Assembly (NCBI GenBank): GCA_905210435.1
Contig: CAJLWO010000042.1
Location: forward strand, 1 to 25,718
DNA from: an uncultured Bacteroidales bacterium
Lineage (GTDB): Bacteria; Bacteroidota; Bacteroidia; Bacteroidales; Muribaculaceae
Length of the DNA: 25,718 nucleotides
Direction of reading: 5' to 3'
The notes beneath the pieces were generated by a model, which was given only the letters and a program-made list of their open reading frames with translations, had not been told where the DNA came from and searched no databases. Position numbers and translations under genes: made by a program. This document shows positions 1 through 7,238 of the stretch, piece after piece (the stretch's first letter is position 1; every line of letters begins with the position of its first letter).

Positions 1-9
1 AAACACGAA

Positions 10-50
10 AGTAGGAGATAAACACCTGCAATTAGTGTTTACCTCCTACT
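10..50 (-). terminator. Terminator of gap
   Basis: Arms at 10-25 and 35-50 form a 16-bp stem with a single A/C mismatch around a 9-nt loop. On the minus strand the stem is followed by a short T-rich stretch (TTCGTGTTT). It lies 25 nt beyond the gap stop codon, so it is most simply a rho-independent terminator for gap. Confidence 0.75.
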
Positions 51-75
51 CGATTTATGATTCTTTTGACGGGAA

Positions 76-1086
76 TTAGCCGTTGACTTTCTTCATGTGA
101 GCGATGAGGTCGAGAACTTTGTTAGAGTAACCGATTTCATTGTCATACCAAGAAACTACCTTAACGAATGTCGGAGTCAGCTGGATACCGGCCTTAGCGT
201 CGAAGATAGAGGTGAGGGGGCAGCCGAGGAAGTCAGAAGAAACGACAGCGTCTTCGGTGTAGCCGAGGATGCCTTTGAGTTCGCCTTCAGAAGCTTCTTT
301 CATAGCGGCGCAGATTTCCTCGTAAGTAGCGGGTTTAGCGAGGTTAACGGTGAGGTCAACAACAGAAACGTCGAGGGTGGGGACGCGCATTGACATACCG
401 GTAAGTTTGCCGTTGAGTTCGGGGATAACTTTACCTACAGCCTTAGCAGCACCGGTAGAAGAGGGGATGATGTTGCCGGAAGCAGCACGGCCACCGCGCC
501 AGTCCTTCATAGAGGGACCGTCAACAGTCTTCTGAGTAGCGGTAGTAGAGTGAACGGTAGTCATAAGACCTTCTACGACGCCGAATTTGTCGTTGAGGAC
601 CTTGGTGATGGGAGCCAAGCAGTTGGTGGTGCAGGAAGCGTTAGAAACGAACTGAGTGCCCTTAACGTATTTGTCCTGGTTAACACCGCAAACGAACATG
701 GGGGTGTCGTCCTTAGAGGGAGCAGACATAACCACATATTTAGCGCCGGCTTCGATGTGAGCCTGAGCTTTTTCTTTAGTGAGGAAGAGACCGGTAGACT
801 CAACAACGTATTCAGCACCTACAGCGCCCCAGCCGATTTCAGCGGGATTCTTGCAAGCTGTAACGCGGATAGCCTTGCCGTTGACGATGAGAAGAGATTT
901 CTCGAGGTCGAAGTCAACAGTGCCGTCGAACTGGCCGTGCATGGTGTCATATTTGAGCATGTAAGCCATGTAGTCAACGGGAAGAAGGTCGTTGATAGCA
1001 ACTACTTCGATGTCATCACGTTTTGTAGAAGCACGGAACACGAAACGTCCGATGCGGCCGAAGCCATTAATACCTATTTTTGTCAT
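76..1086 (-). CDS. gap: Type I glyceraldehyde-3-phosphate dehydrogenase
   Basis: This cytoplasmic glycolytic enzyme oxidises glyceraldehyde-3-phosphate to 1,3-bisphosphoglycerate, forming NADH. The 336-residue length is normal for the family. The N-terminus carries the Rossmann signature INGFGRIGR. The active-site block SNASCTTNC is present, with catalytic Cys152 and the second Cys156. The C-terminal WYDNEIGYSNKV block is intact. The ATG start sits directly before the conserved N-terminal strand (MTKIGINGFG), so no other start is plausible. The gene is monocistronic, with a candidate promoter about 70 nt upstream and a strong hairpin terminator downstream. Family and function are clear. NAD preference is inferred from the usual Asp after the second strand (AIND) and was not tested. 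Confidence 0.98.
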   Translation of the reverse strand: MTKIGINGFGRIGRFVFRASTKRDDIEVVAINDLLPVDYMAYMLKYDTMHGQFDGTVDFDLEKSLLIVNGKAIRVTACKNPAEIGWGAVGAEYVVESTGLFLTKEKAQAHIEAGAKYVVMSAPSKDDTPMFVCGVNQDKYVKGTQFVSNASCTTNCLAPITKVLNDKFGVVEGLMTTVHSTTATQKTVDGPSMKDWRGGRAASGNIIPSSTGAAKAVGKVIPELNGKLTGMSMRVPTLDVSVVDLTVNLAKPATYEEICAAMKEASEGELKGILGYTEDAVVSSDFLGCPLTSIFDAKAGIQLTPTFVKVVSWYDNEIGYSNKVLDLIAHMKKVNG

Positions 1087-1154
1087 AGTTGTAAAAAATA
1101 TTGGGTTTTAGCAATTTTCACCTTAGTACCATCGGCATATAGCTTAAGGCGATG

Positions 1155-1162
1155 CAAAGTTA
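1155..1162 (-). promoter_or_regulatory. Candidate -7 box for gap
   Basis: Read on the minus strand this is TAACTTTG, an exact match to the Bacteroidetes TAnnTTTG box, 69 nt upstream of the gap ATG. No clear TTTG/TTG -33 box lies 17-23 nt upstream, so the call rests on the -7 element and its position. Confidence 0.45.
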
Positions 1163-1558
1163 ATCATTTTTTTTGAAATTGGATAAGTAAATTAATTAAA
1201 GTAAATAAATTATGTTAAAGGGGAGGGGATTTTTTTCGGGGTGTAATATTTTGACGTGTTTTTGCGGGAAAAATTAGTAAATTTGAAAGCTGAGCGGGGG
1301 TAATAATGGGGTATTACCAAAGAGGGGATTATTCGGCTTACGCCTCATCACTTGGCTGAAATACCGGGCTGCGGCTCAAAATCGGGGCGTGGCGGTAGAG
1401 ACCTCGGGATGCAGCGGGGTGACTGTCAAAGGGAATAAGATCAGCGGCAACCATGACGCCGAGCCGTACAAGATAGGAAAATGACAATCGCCAAAAACTT
1501 GTAAAAATGCGTCAAAACCCGCCGGATGAAGTAAATTTGACCGATTATGGAGGGATAA

Positions 1559-1592
1559 TTGCAAGAAATGATGCATTTTGATGATAACTTTG
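1559..1592 (+). promoter_or_regulatory. Candidate promoter for beta-mannosidase
   Basis: TTG at 1559-1561 is followed after 23 nt by TAACTTTG at 1585-1592, matching the Bacteroidetes -33/-7 pattern at the long end of the allowed spacing. The implied 5' leader is about 135 nt and contains the 9-bp repeat array. Between the boxes, AAATG and CATTT form a small inverted repeat that could bind a regulator. Confidence 0.45.
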
Positions 1593-1613
1593 CAGGGGTG
1601 GGGAATGAGTCGA

Positions 1614-1649
1614 ATAAGATTTATAAGACTTATAAGATTTATAAGACTC
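1614..1649 (+). repeat. Tandem 9-bp repeat, 4 copies of ATAAGAYTY
   Basis: Four contiguous 9-mers (1614-1622, 1623-1631, 1632-1640, 1641-1649) read ATAAGATTT, ATAAGACTT, ATAAGATTT, ATAAGACTC. They lie in the probable 5' leader of the mannosidase gene. Other intergenic regions of the window carry unrelated sequences with the same 9-bp period (4498-4533 and 19761-19824). Confidence 0.85.
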
Positions 1650-1733
1650 ATAGCTGAGTAGCTTAATAGCTTACTGAGATAGCCGTGTAGCGAAACAAAC
1701 CAATTATTAACACTAACTATAAAATACTTGTCC

Positions 1734-4364
1734 ATGAAAAAATTACTTTTAATGGCAACGATAGCATCGACAGTGCTGTCGGCCGGAGCTGAGGTGTCGA
1801 GCCGCGAGATAAACGACGGCTGGCGTTTCAGACAATGGCGGTCGGAAAACTGGTACCCCGCCACGGTGCCGGGCACGGTGCATACCGACCTTATGGCCAA
1901 CGAAATCATCGAGGACCCGTTTTTCCGCCTGAATGAGCGCTCGGTGCAGTGGGTCGACAAGGAGGACTGGATGTATGAGACTCATCTGGTCGCCACTCCC
2001 GAAGAGGTAGCGGCTCAGAACCAGGAGCTTGTGTTCAACGGCCTTGACACTTACGCTACCGTGTATCTCAACCATGAACGCATACTTCAGGCCAACAACA
2101 TGCACCGCACGTGGCGCGTGAATGTCAAAGGCATACTCAAGGAGGGGGACAACCTGCTCGAGGTGCTATTCGACTCGCCCATCAAGGTCGACCTTCCCAA
2201 ATATGACCAGTTCGACTATACGTTCAACACCGGTCCCGACCAGGCGCAGAACGGCGGTCTGTTCAACAAGACGCTGAGTATCTTCGCGCGCAAGGCCGGT
2301 TACCATTACGGCTGGGACTGGGGTCCCCGACTGGTTACTTCGGGCATCTGGCGTCCCATCGAACTGCAGACGTGGAGCGGCGAGCGCATCAACAACGTGC
2401 AGTTCATACAGAAAGATGTGACAGCGAAGCGCGCCAACCTGTCGACCGTGGTCGAGGTGCTTGCCGACGAGGCTGCTCCCGAGGCTGAAATCACCATCAC
2501 CGCCGACGGCAAGAAAGTGGCATCGAAGACCGTAAGCCTCGAAAAGGGTATGAACAAAGTGACGCTCGACTATACAATCAAAAATCCGCGCCTGTGGTGG
2601 AGCAACGGTTTAGGTGAGCCTTATCTGACAAAGTTCGCCACTACGCTCAACGTAGGGGGCAAGAAGGTGGAGACCGAGGATACACGTCTTGGCATCCGTT
2701 CGCTCAAACTGATACACAAGCCCGACGACCAGGGCCACTGCCTCTATTTCGAGCTCAACGGCAAGCCGGTGTTCGCCAAAGGGGCGTGCATGGTGCCGAT
2801 GGACAACTTCCTGCCGCGCATCACCACCGAGAAGTATCTCAAGCATGTGACCGACGCAAAGGATGTGAACATGAACATGATACGCATATGGGGCGGCGGC
2901 GTCTACGAGGATGACCGTCTGTATGATTTCTGCGACGAGAACGGTATCATGATATGGCAGGACTTCATGTTTGCCTGCTCGACCTATCCCGCCGACTCGG
3001 CATTCCTCGCCAACATACGCCAGGAGGCCATCGACAATGTGCGCCGTCTGCGCAACCACTGCTCGATAGCCGTGTGGTGCGGCAACAACGAGTGCCAGGA
3101 TGTGTACTACGGCTGGGGCGGCCGCCAGAAATATTACAAGGAGAAAGGCGTGGAGGAGCTGACTACGAAGCAGTTTGAGGACATGTATTTCCGTGTATTG
3201 CCCGAAGTGGTCGAGGAATATGCCGGCGGTGTGGCTTACCGTCCGTCGTCGCCCTTCGCGTTCCGCACCACGGCGTCCGACGGTATCAACGGCGACGACC
3301 ACTACTGGGGCGTATGGCACGGCCGCGACTCAATCGGCCACTACAACGTGAAGAAAGCCCGCTTCTTCTCGGAATACGGCTTCCAGTCGTTCCCCGAATT
3401 CGAATCGGTCAAGATATATGCTCCCAAAGAAAGTGACTGGCGCTACAACTCCGACGCCATGATGGATCACCAGCGCGCCGGGTCTTACGCCAACGGACTG
3501 ATACGCGATTATATGCGCGACGAGTACCGTGTGCCCGAGGATTTCCCCACGTTCCTCTATGTGGGCGGCATACTCCAAGGCGACGCCATCAAGACGGCTT
3601 TCGAGGCACATCGCCGCGATATGCCGCACTGCATGGGTTCGCTCGTATGGCAGCACAACGACTGCTGGCCCGTGGCATCGTGGGCAGCGCGCGACTACTA
3701 CGGCCGCTGGAAAGCGCAGCAGTATTTCTCGAAATATGCTCTTGACGATGTGCTTGTGTCACCGCTCTTTACGGGTGACACGCTTACGGTCTCGGTAGTC
3801 AATGACCGCCGTTCGGCAGTCAAAGGGAAGATGACACTTCGCGTGATGGACCTCAAGGGTAATGTCGTGGCTACGAAAGAGGTGAAGCACAATGCACAGC
3901 CGCTGTCGTCGAAGGTGGTCTACACCGAGGATGTCAAGAATCTTATCGGCGACGCTTTCAAGGGGGATTATATCTTCGTGACGGACTATGAGACGCCCGA
4001 CCGCACATACCACAATATCGGTTATGCGATACGCCAGAAATACATGAACTACGAGCGCCCGAACATCGACATCAAGGTAACGGCAGCCGGCGACGGCTAC
4101 GATGTGGCGATGACGAGCGATGTGTTTGCCCGCGGCGTATTCCTGTCGCTCGACGGAATCGACAATTTCTTCTCCGACAACTATATCGATATTCTGCCCG
4201 GCGCGACGCGTACTATCCATGTCACTACGCCGCTCGGCGAGAAGGATTTCCGCAATCAGCTGAAACTGACGTCGATGGGTCATGCATACGCCAATGTCAA
4301 GGCCGAGGAGTCAGGCACAAGCATCGGCAAGGGTGGCGAATATCGTCCGCTCGGAGGCGATTGA
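1734..4364 (+). CDS. Secreted GH2 beta-mannosidase
   Basis: The enzyme is predicted to release terminal beta-linked mannose from N-glycan or mannan fragments in the periplasm or at the surface. The 876 residues follow the GH2 order: signal peptide (about 1-21, MKKLLLMATI to SAGAE), sugar-binding domain, immunoglobulin-like domain, TIM barrel, then C-terminal beta domains. The acid/base is Glu453 in WCGNNE and the nucleophile is Glu547 in FFSEYGFQSFPE, both in contexts typical of beta-mannosidase rather than beta-galactosidase. An in-frame TTG lies two codons upstream (1728), but the ATG at 1734 gives a cleaner signal peptide. No SusC/SusD or other glycoside hydrolases are adjacent, so it is not in an evident polysaccharide utilisation locus. 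A strong terminator follows. Subfamily is clear; the natural substrate is inferred. Confidence 0.93.
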   Translation: MKKLLLMATIASTVLSAGAEVSSREINDGWRFRQWRSENWYPATVPGTVHTDLMANEIIEDPFFRLNERSVQWVDKEDWMYETHLVATPEEVAAQNQELVFNGLDTYATVYLNHERILQANNMHRTWRVNVKGILKEGDNLLEVLFDSPIKVDLPKYDQFDYTFNTGPDQAQNGGLFNKTLSIFARKAGYHYGWDWGPRLVTSGIWRPIELQTWSGERINNVQFIQKDVTAKRANLSTVVEVLADEAAPEAEITITADGKKVASKTVSLEKGMNKVTLDYTIKNPRLWWSNGLGEPYLTKFATTLNVGGKKVETEDTRLGIRSLKLIHKPDDQGHCLYFELNGKPVFAKGACMVPMDNFLPRITTEKYLKHVTDAKDVNMNMIRIWGGGVYEDDRLYDFCDENGIMIWQDFMFACSTYPADSAFLANIRQEAIDNVRRLRNHCSIAVWCGNNECQDVYYGWGGRQKYYKEKGVEELTTKQFEDMYFRVLPEVVEEYAGGVAYRPSSPFAFRTTASDGINGDDHYWGVWHGRDSIGHYNVKKARFFSEYGFQSFPEFESVKIYAPKESDWRYNSDAMMDHQRAGSYANGLIRDYMRDEYRVPEDFPTFLYVGGILQGDAIKTAFEAHRRDMPHCMGSLVWQHNDCWPVASWAARDYYGRWKAQQYFSKYALDDVLVSPLFTGDTLTVSVVNDRRSAVKGKMTLRVMDLKGNVVATKEVKHNAQPLSSKVVYTEDVKNLIGDAFKGDYIFVTDYETPDRTYHNIGYAIRQKYMNYERPNIDIKVTAAGDGYDVAMTSDVFARGVFLSLDGIDNFFSDNYIDILPGATRTIHVTTPLGEKDFRNQLKLTSMGHAYANVKAEESGTSIGKGGEYRPLGGD

Positions 4365-4372
4365 GGTCAATT

Positions 4373-4400
4373 CATAATGCATAATTCATAATTCATAATT
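4373..4400 (+). repeat. Tandem 7-bp repeat, 4 copies of CATAATK
   Basis: CATAATG followed by three copies of CATAATT run directly from just after the mannosidase stop codon into the terminator hairpin. This is a short AT-rich array and no function is evident. Confidence 0.8.
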
Positions 4401-4447
4401 GAGGCTGCGCCGGGTGTTTTTAGACCGGGGCAGCCTCAAATTTTTTT
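4401..4447 (+). terminator. Terminator of beta-mannosidase
   Basis: GAGGCTGC (4401-4408) pairs perfectly with GCAGCCTC (4430-4437). Inside it, CCGG pairs with CCGG. A run of seven T follows at 4441-4447. This is a strong rho-independent terminator for the plus strand. Confidence 0.85.
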
Positions 4448-4451
4448 AAGG

Positions 4452-4479
4452 TCATTAGGGACTTTAAGGTCTCTAATGA
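4452..4479. repeat. Intergenic stem-loop
   Basis: Arms 4452-4462 and 4469-4479 pair over 11 bp with one G-U, around a 6-nt loop (TTTAAG). There is no T-run on either side, so it is not an obvious terminator. It lies between the two convergent genes. Confidence 0.6.
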
Positions 4480-4497
4480 TTGGGGGAGGTGGGGGTG

Positions 4498-4533
4498 TCG
4501 GAGGGCTCGGAGTTCTCGGAGGACTCGGAGGGC
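4498..4533. repeat. Tandem 9-bp repeat, 4 copies of TCGGAGNNC
   Basis: Four contiguous 9-mers start at 4498, 4507, 4516 and 4525. All share TCGGAG and a final C, and differ at two positions. They lie downstream of the GNAT-like gene, next to a G-rich stretch at 4481-4495. The period matches the arrays at 1614 and 19761 although the sequence does not. Confidence 0.8.
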
Positions 4534-4590
4534 GTTCCTGAGTAAACAGCATTGGGTAGCGAGGATGCCTGCGGCATCTTTTGGCTCGGG

Positions 4591-5721
4591 TCAGATGGAT
4601 TTTTTGTAGGCGCGGCGGCGTTTGTGCTGTTCGCGCTCGAAGTATTCCCACTGTTTCTGGACGTTTTCGTTGCCTTCAAGCTCTACGTTGCTTTCGGCCT
4701 GGCGGTAGCCGGTCTTGATGTAGCGGGGGATGAGGTCGGCGAAGAGCAGGGCGTTGACGCCTTTGCTCTGGTATTCGGGCTTGACGGCGATGAGTAGCAG
4801 GTCGACGGTGTCGACTTTGCCGCGAAGGGGCTTGAGCAGGTGCCACCAGCCGAAGGGGAATATGCGTCCGCGGCTCTTGCGCAGGGCGTTGGAGAAACTT
4901 GCCATCGATATGCCTACGGCCACGAGTTTGTTGTCGGCATCGACGATTACCGAGATGTCATCGAGGCGGAGTATGCCGAGGTAGAGGTCGATGTAGTGGT
5001 TGATCTGGCGCGGGGTAAGGGGCGAGTAGCCGTATAGGCCGTTGTAGGCCTCGTTGATGAGGTCGAAGAGGGCGCGGCCGTATTCATCCTTGATTTTCTT
5101 GCGTGACTTGAAGCGCAGTATCTTCAGGCCATATTTGCGCTGCACGATGTCAGCGATACGCTGGTGCTTTTCGGGGATGCCGTCGGGTATTTTGATGAGG
5201 TATTCTACCCAGTCGACATCTTTTTCGAAGCCCATACGCTCCATGTGCTTTGGATAGTAGGGGTAGTTGTAGATTGTGGCCATTGTGCCGAGGCGGTCGA
5301 AGCCTTCGATGAGCATCCCTTCGTGGTCGAGGTCGGAAAATCCCATCGGACCGGTGATTTTCTTCATGCCGCGCTCTTTGCCCCAGCGTATGGCGGCGTC
5401 GAAAAGGGCGTCGACCACTTCGTTGTCGTCGATGAACTCGACGAAGCCGAAGCGCATGTTTTTCTCGCCGGTGCGTTCATTGACCTGATTGTTGATGATG
5501 GCGGTGATGCGTCCTACGGGCACGTTGTCGCGGTAGGCCATGAAGGATTGCGCCTCGCAGAATTCAAATGCGGGATTCTTGTCGGGCCGGAGGGTGTTGA
5601 CATCGTCCATGACAAGCGGCGGCACGAAGCAGTCGTTGCCCTTGTAATGGGCGATACCGAATTTCACAAACTTCTTGAGTTCTTTCTTTACTGGCTCTAC
5701 AGCTCTGATTTCTACAACCAT
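4591..5721 (-). CDS. GNAT-like acyltransferase family protein
   Basis: The 376-residue cytoplasmic protein appears to hold two acetyltransferase-like halves. The C-terminal half has a GNAT motif-A-like segment at about 307-326 (LLLIAVKPEYQSKGVNALLF), where QSKGVN stands for the usual acetyl-CoA-binding Q/RxxGxG/A loop. The N-terminal half (about 1-180) includes a basic, conserved-looking stretch with GPMGFSDLDHEGMLIEG. The reading frame runs open further upstream, but that part is antisense-type sequence inside the kinase gene. The ATG at 5721 begins a well-formed protein (MVVEIRAVEP) 11 nt after the kinase stop. The acceptor substrate is unknown. Close spacing to the pseudokinase and DUF4919 genes suggests one transcription unit. 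No signal peptide or membrane segment is seen. Confidence 0.75.
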   Translation of the reverse strand: MVVEIRAVEPVKKELKKFVKFGIAHYKGNDCFVPPLVMDDVNTLRPDKNPAFEFCEAQSFMAYRDNVPVGRITAIINNQVNERTGEKNMRFGFVEFIDDNEVVDALFDAAIRWGKERGMKKITGPMGFSDLDHEGMLIEGFDRLGTMATIYNYPYYPKHMERMGFEKDVDWVEYLIKIPDGIPEKHQRIADIVQRKYGLKILRFKSRKKIKDEYGRALFDLINEAYNGLYGYSPLTPRQINHYIDLYLGILRLDDISVIVDADNKLVAVGISMASFSNALRKSRGRIFPFGWWHLLKPLRGKVDTVDLLLIAVKPEYQSKGVNALLFADLIPRYIKTGYRQAESNVELEGNENVQKQWEYFEREQHKRRRAYKKSI

Positions 5722-5732
5722 ATCTGTGTATA

Positions 5733-6515
5733 TTATTGACCGACTGCCACGGTGCTGCCGGGGTTGGCCACGAGCCACCCGAGCAGGGCAATCATGATTA
5801 TTAAAAATGTTATTATTATGATGTAAAGACGATGGTTCGAACGGTTGGAAAGCGCCATCTTGAGGTCGCGTATGTCGTGGTAGCGCTTCCGCGGATCGGG
5901 ATTGAGGCAACGAGCCGCCACGCGCTGCAGGTGGCTGTGGCGTTCGGGCAGCCTGTCGAGCACCTCCTTGAGCACGACTCCGAAGTCGTGGATGTCGCGC
6001 GAGGTGTCGTCGTGGCTCAGGTGGTCGAGCTGGTCGAAGCCGACGTCGATGAGCTTTAGGTTGCCGATATTTTCGGTGAAGATTATTGTCTCGGGGCGTA
6101 TGCTGTGGTGCACGATGTGGTTGGTCTGGATATATTCCAGGGCGTCGACGAGCGATGTGCATACCTTGCGGAGGGTCGATTCGTCGACCTTGCCGCTGTC
6201 GAGGAGCTTGCGGAGAGAGTCGCCGTAGACGTCGTCGGTGATGATGCACATCCCGATGCCGGGCACCTCCTCGAAGTCGTTGATCATGACGATGTTGGGA
6301 TGTGCCAGATTGTAGCGGACGTCAAATTCCTTCTCAATCATGGCGCGATATGTGTCGTTGTCGCGGTATTGCGGCTTGAGGGTCTTGAGCATCAGCCATT
6401 TGCCGAATTTTTTGGCGGTGTATACGTCGTAGAACAGCTCGTCCCATTCGGGAAGCAGCTCGATTTCAGTCCATTTAGGTATGATTTTCTCGTTGTCGCT
6501 CATCTGTTGCGTCAC
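5733..6515 (-). CDS. Tail-anchored Ser/Thr-kinase-fold protein, probable pseudokinase
   Basis: Residues about 20-225 follow the eukaryote-like protein kinase fold. There is a beta3 lysine (Lys44 in LMLK), an alphaC region with Glu61/Glu63, a DVG in place of DFG (Asp157), and an SRDIHDFGVVLKEVL segment resembling helix F. The catalytic loop reads HHSIRPET at 136-143, where active kinases have HRDLKPEN. The catalytic Asp is thus Ser138 and the metal-binding Asn is Thr143. The glycine-rich loop is also poor. A hydrophobic segment at about 230-250 and a short tail suggest a C-terminal membrane anchor with the kinase domain in the cytoplasm. The GTG start overlaps the DUF4919 stop (GTGA). The in-frame ATG at 6503 is an alternative. 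Absence of catalysis is inferred from the missing residues; signalling by binding is a guess. Confidence 0.8.
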   Translation of the reverse strand: MTQQMSDNEKIIPKWTEIELLPEWDELFYDVYTAKKFGKWLMLKTLKPQYRDNDTYRAMIEKEFDVRYNLAHPNIVMINDFEEVPGIGMCIITDDVYGDSLRKLLDSGKVDESTLRKVCTSLVDALEYIQTNHIVHHSIRPETIIFTENIGNLKLIDVGFDQLDHLSHDDTSRDIHDFGVVLKEVLDRLPERHSHLQRVAARCLNPDPRKRYHDIRDLKMALSNRSNHRLYIIIITFLIIMIALLGWLVANPGSTVAVGQ

Positions 6516-7186
6516 GGTTTATTCTGTTTATACTGGTCGTGGAGAGTATTGTCGAAGTAGAGGATATGCTCGCGGGAGCTTGTGGGGAACGTGATTTTGA
6601 CGGCGTCGAGCTGTCCGATTTTCGAACGGTCGATGATTTCGCCTACGTTGAGTATGTCCTTAAGTATCACCATCATGTCGCCCTCGGAGATGACTTTGAA
6701 CGGGAGTTCGCGGCGTATGCCGGTGCCCGATGCGAGGATGGTGCCTATGAGCATTTCGAGGCGCTGGCGTATGTTGAGGTATGAGTCGAGGTTGCCCTTG
6801 AGGTGGATCTGCGGCATGAGCTTGATTACGTTGATAAGCACCGGCAGCGAGACGGGAGCCTCGGCGGCTTTCTCTACGCTGATTTCGTATGCCCGGGCGT
6901 AGTCCTCTATGTTGATGGCGTCTTCGATTTCGGGGAAAGTGAGGTCGGGGTCGTAGTCGATGGTGGCGGCATAGCCGTAGTATACGGTGGCCATTTCGTC
7001 GAGACGCAGTGTGGTGTCGGCGTGCATGTAGCGGTCCATCAGCTCGCGGTAATGTTCGGGATTCATGGTGACATTGACTTTTATCAGGTTGAGGTCAACG
7101 TCAATACGGTCGTTTTCCTGGGCGCGTGCGCCGGTGAAAGCGAAGAGAGTGAGGAAAGCAAGTAAGATTCGTTGTTTTAATTTCAT
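6512..7186 (-). CDS. Exported DUF4919 family protein
   Basis: The protein has 224 residues with a clear signal peptide (hydrophobic core LLAFLTLFAFTGA, likely cleavage after ARA at residue 22), so it acts in the periplasm or beyond. The body resembles DUF4919, a Bacteroidetes family of unknown function. The typical early part describes helical repeats around YRELMDRY and a VYYGYA motif near residues 68-73. There is no lipobox and no recognisable catalytic motif. Its stop codon overlaps the start of the pseudokinase gene by 4 nt, implying translational coupling. Family assignment is from remembered sequence features and is fairly, not fully, secure. Confidence 0.75.
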   Translation of the reverse strand: MKLKQRILLAFLTLFAFTGARAQENDRIDVDLNLIKVNVTMNPEHYRELMDRYMHADTTLRLDEMATVYYGYAATIDYDPDLTFPEIEDAINIEDYARAYEISVEKAAEAPVSLPVLINVIKLMPQIHLKGNLDSYLNIRQRLEMLIGTILASGTGIRRELPFKVISEGDMMVILKDILNVGEIIDRSKIGQLDAVKITFPTSSREHILYFDNTLHDQYKQNKP

Positions 7187-7238
7187 CTTATTATTTCAAT
7201 CAGTTTGTTATATCGGTCGGTGTGTCGGCACGTTTTTA

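Larger units (their letters stand above)
1087..1733. other. Intergenic region between gap and beta-mannosidase
   Basis: This 647-bp divergent spacer holds the gap promoter candidate near 1155, a plus-strand promoter candidate at 1559-1592 and a 9-bp tandem repeat at 1614-1649, all listed separately. At 1650-1680 the word TAGCTNAN recurs about every 8 bp. From about 1200 to 1550 I see no convincing gene. One short open stretch on the plus strand ends at about 1484, but it has no start, no family resemblance and no partner, so I do not call it. Confidence 0.6.

Noticed and set aside
1320..1484. Open plus-strand stretch ending in KGNKISGNHDAEPYKIGK
   Set aside because: No start codon context, no recognised family and no conserved partner. 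Too short to call a gene or a remnant.
5722..6249. Upstream extension of the GNAT-like frame
   Set aside because: The extra N-terminal sequence is Arg/Pro-rich, lies wholly inside the pseudokinase gene in another frame, and has no similarity to acetyltransferases. The ATG at 5721 is preferred.
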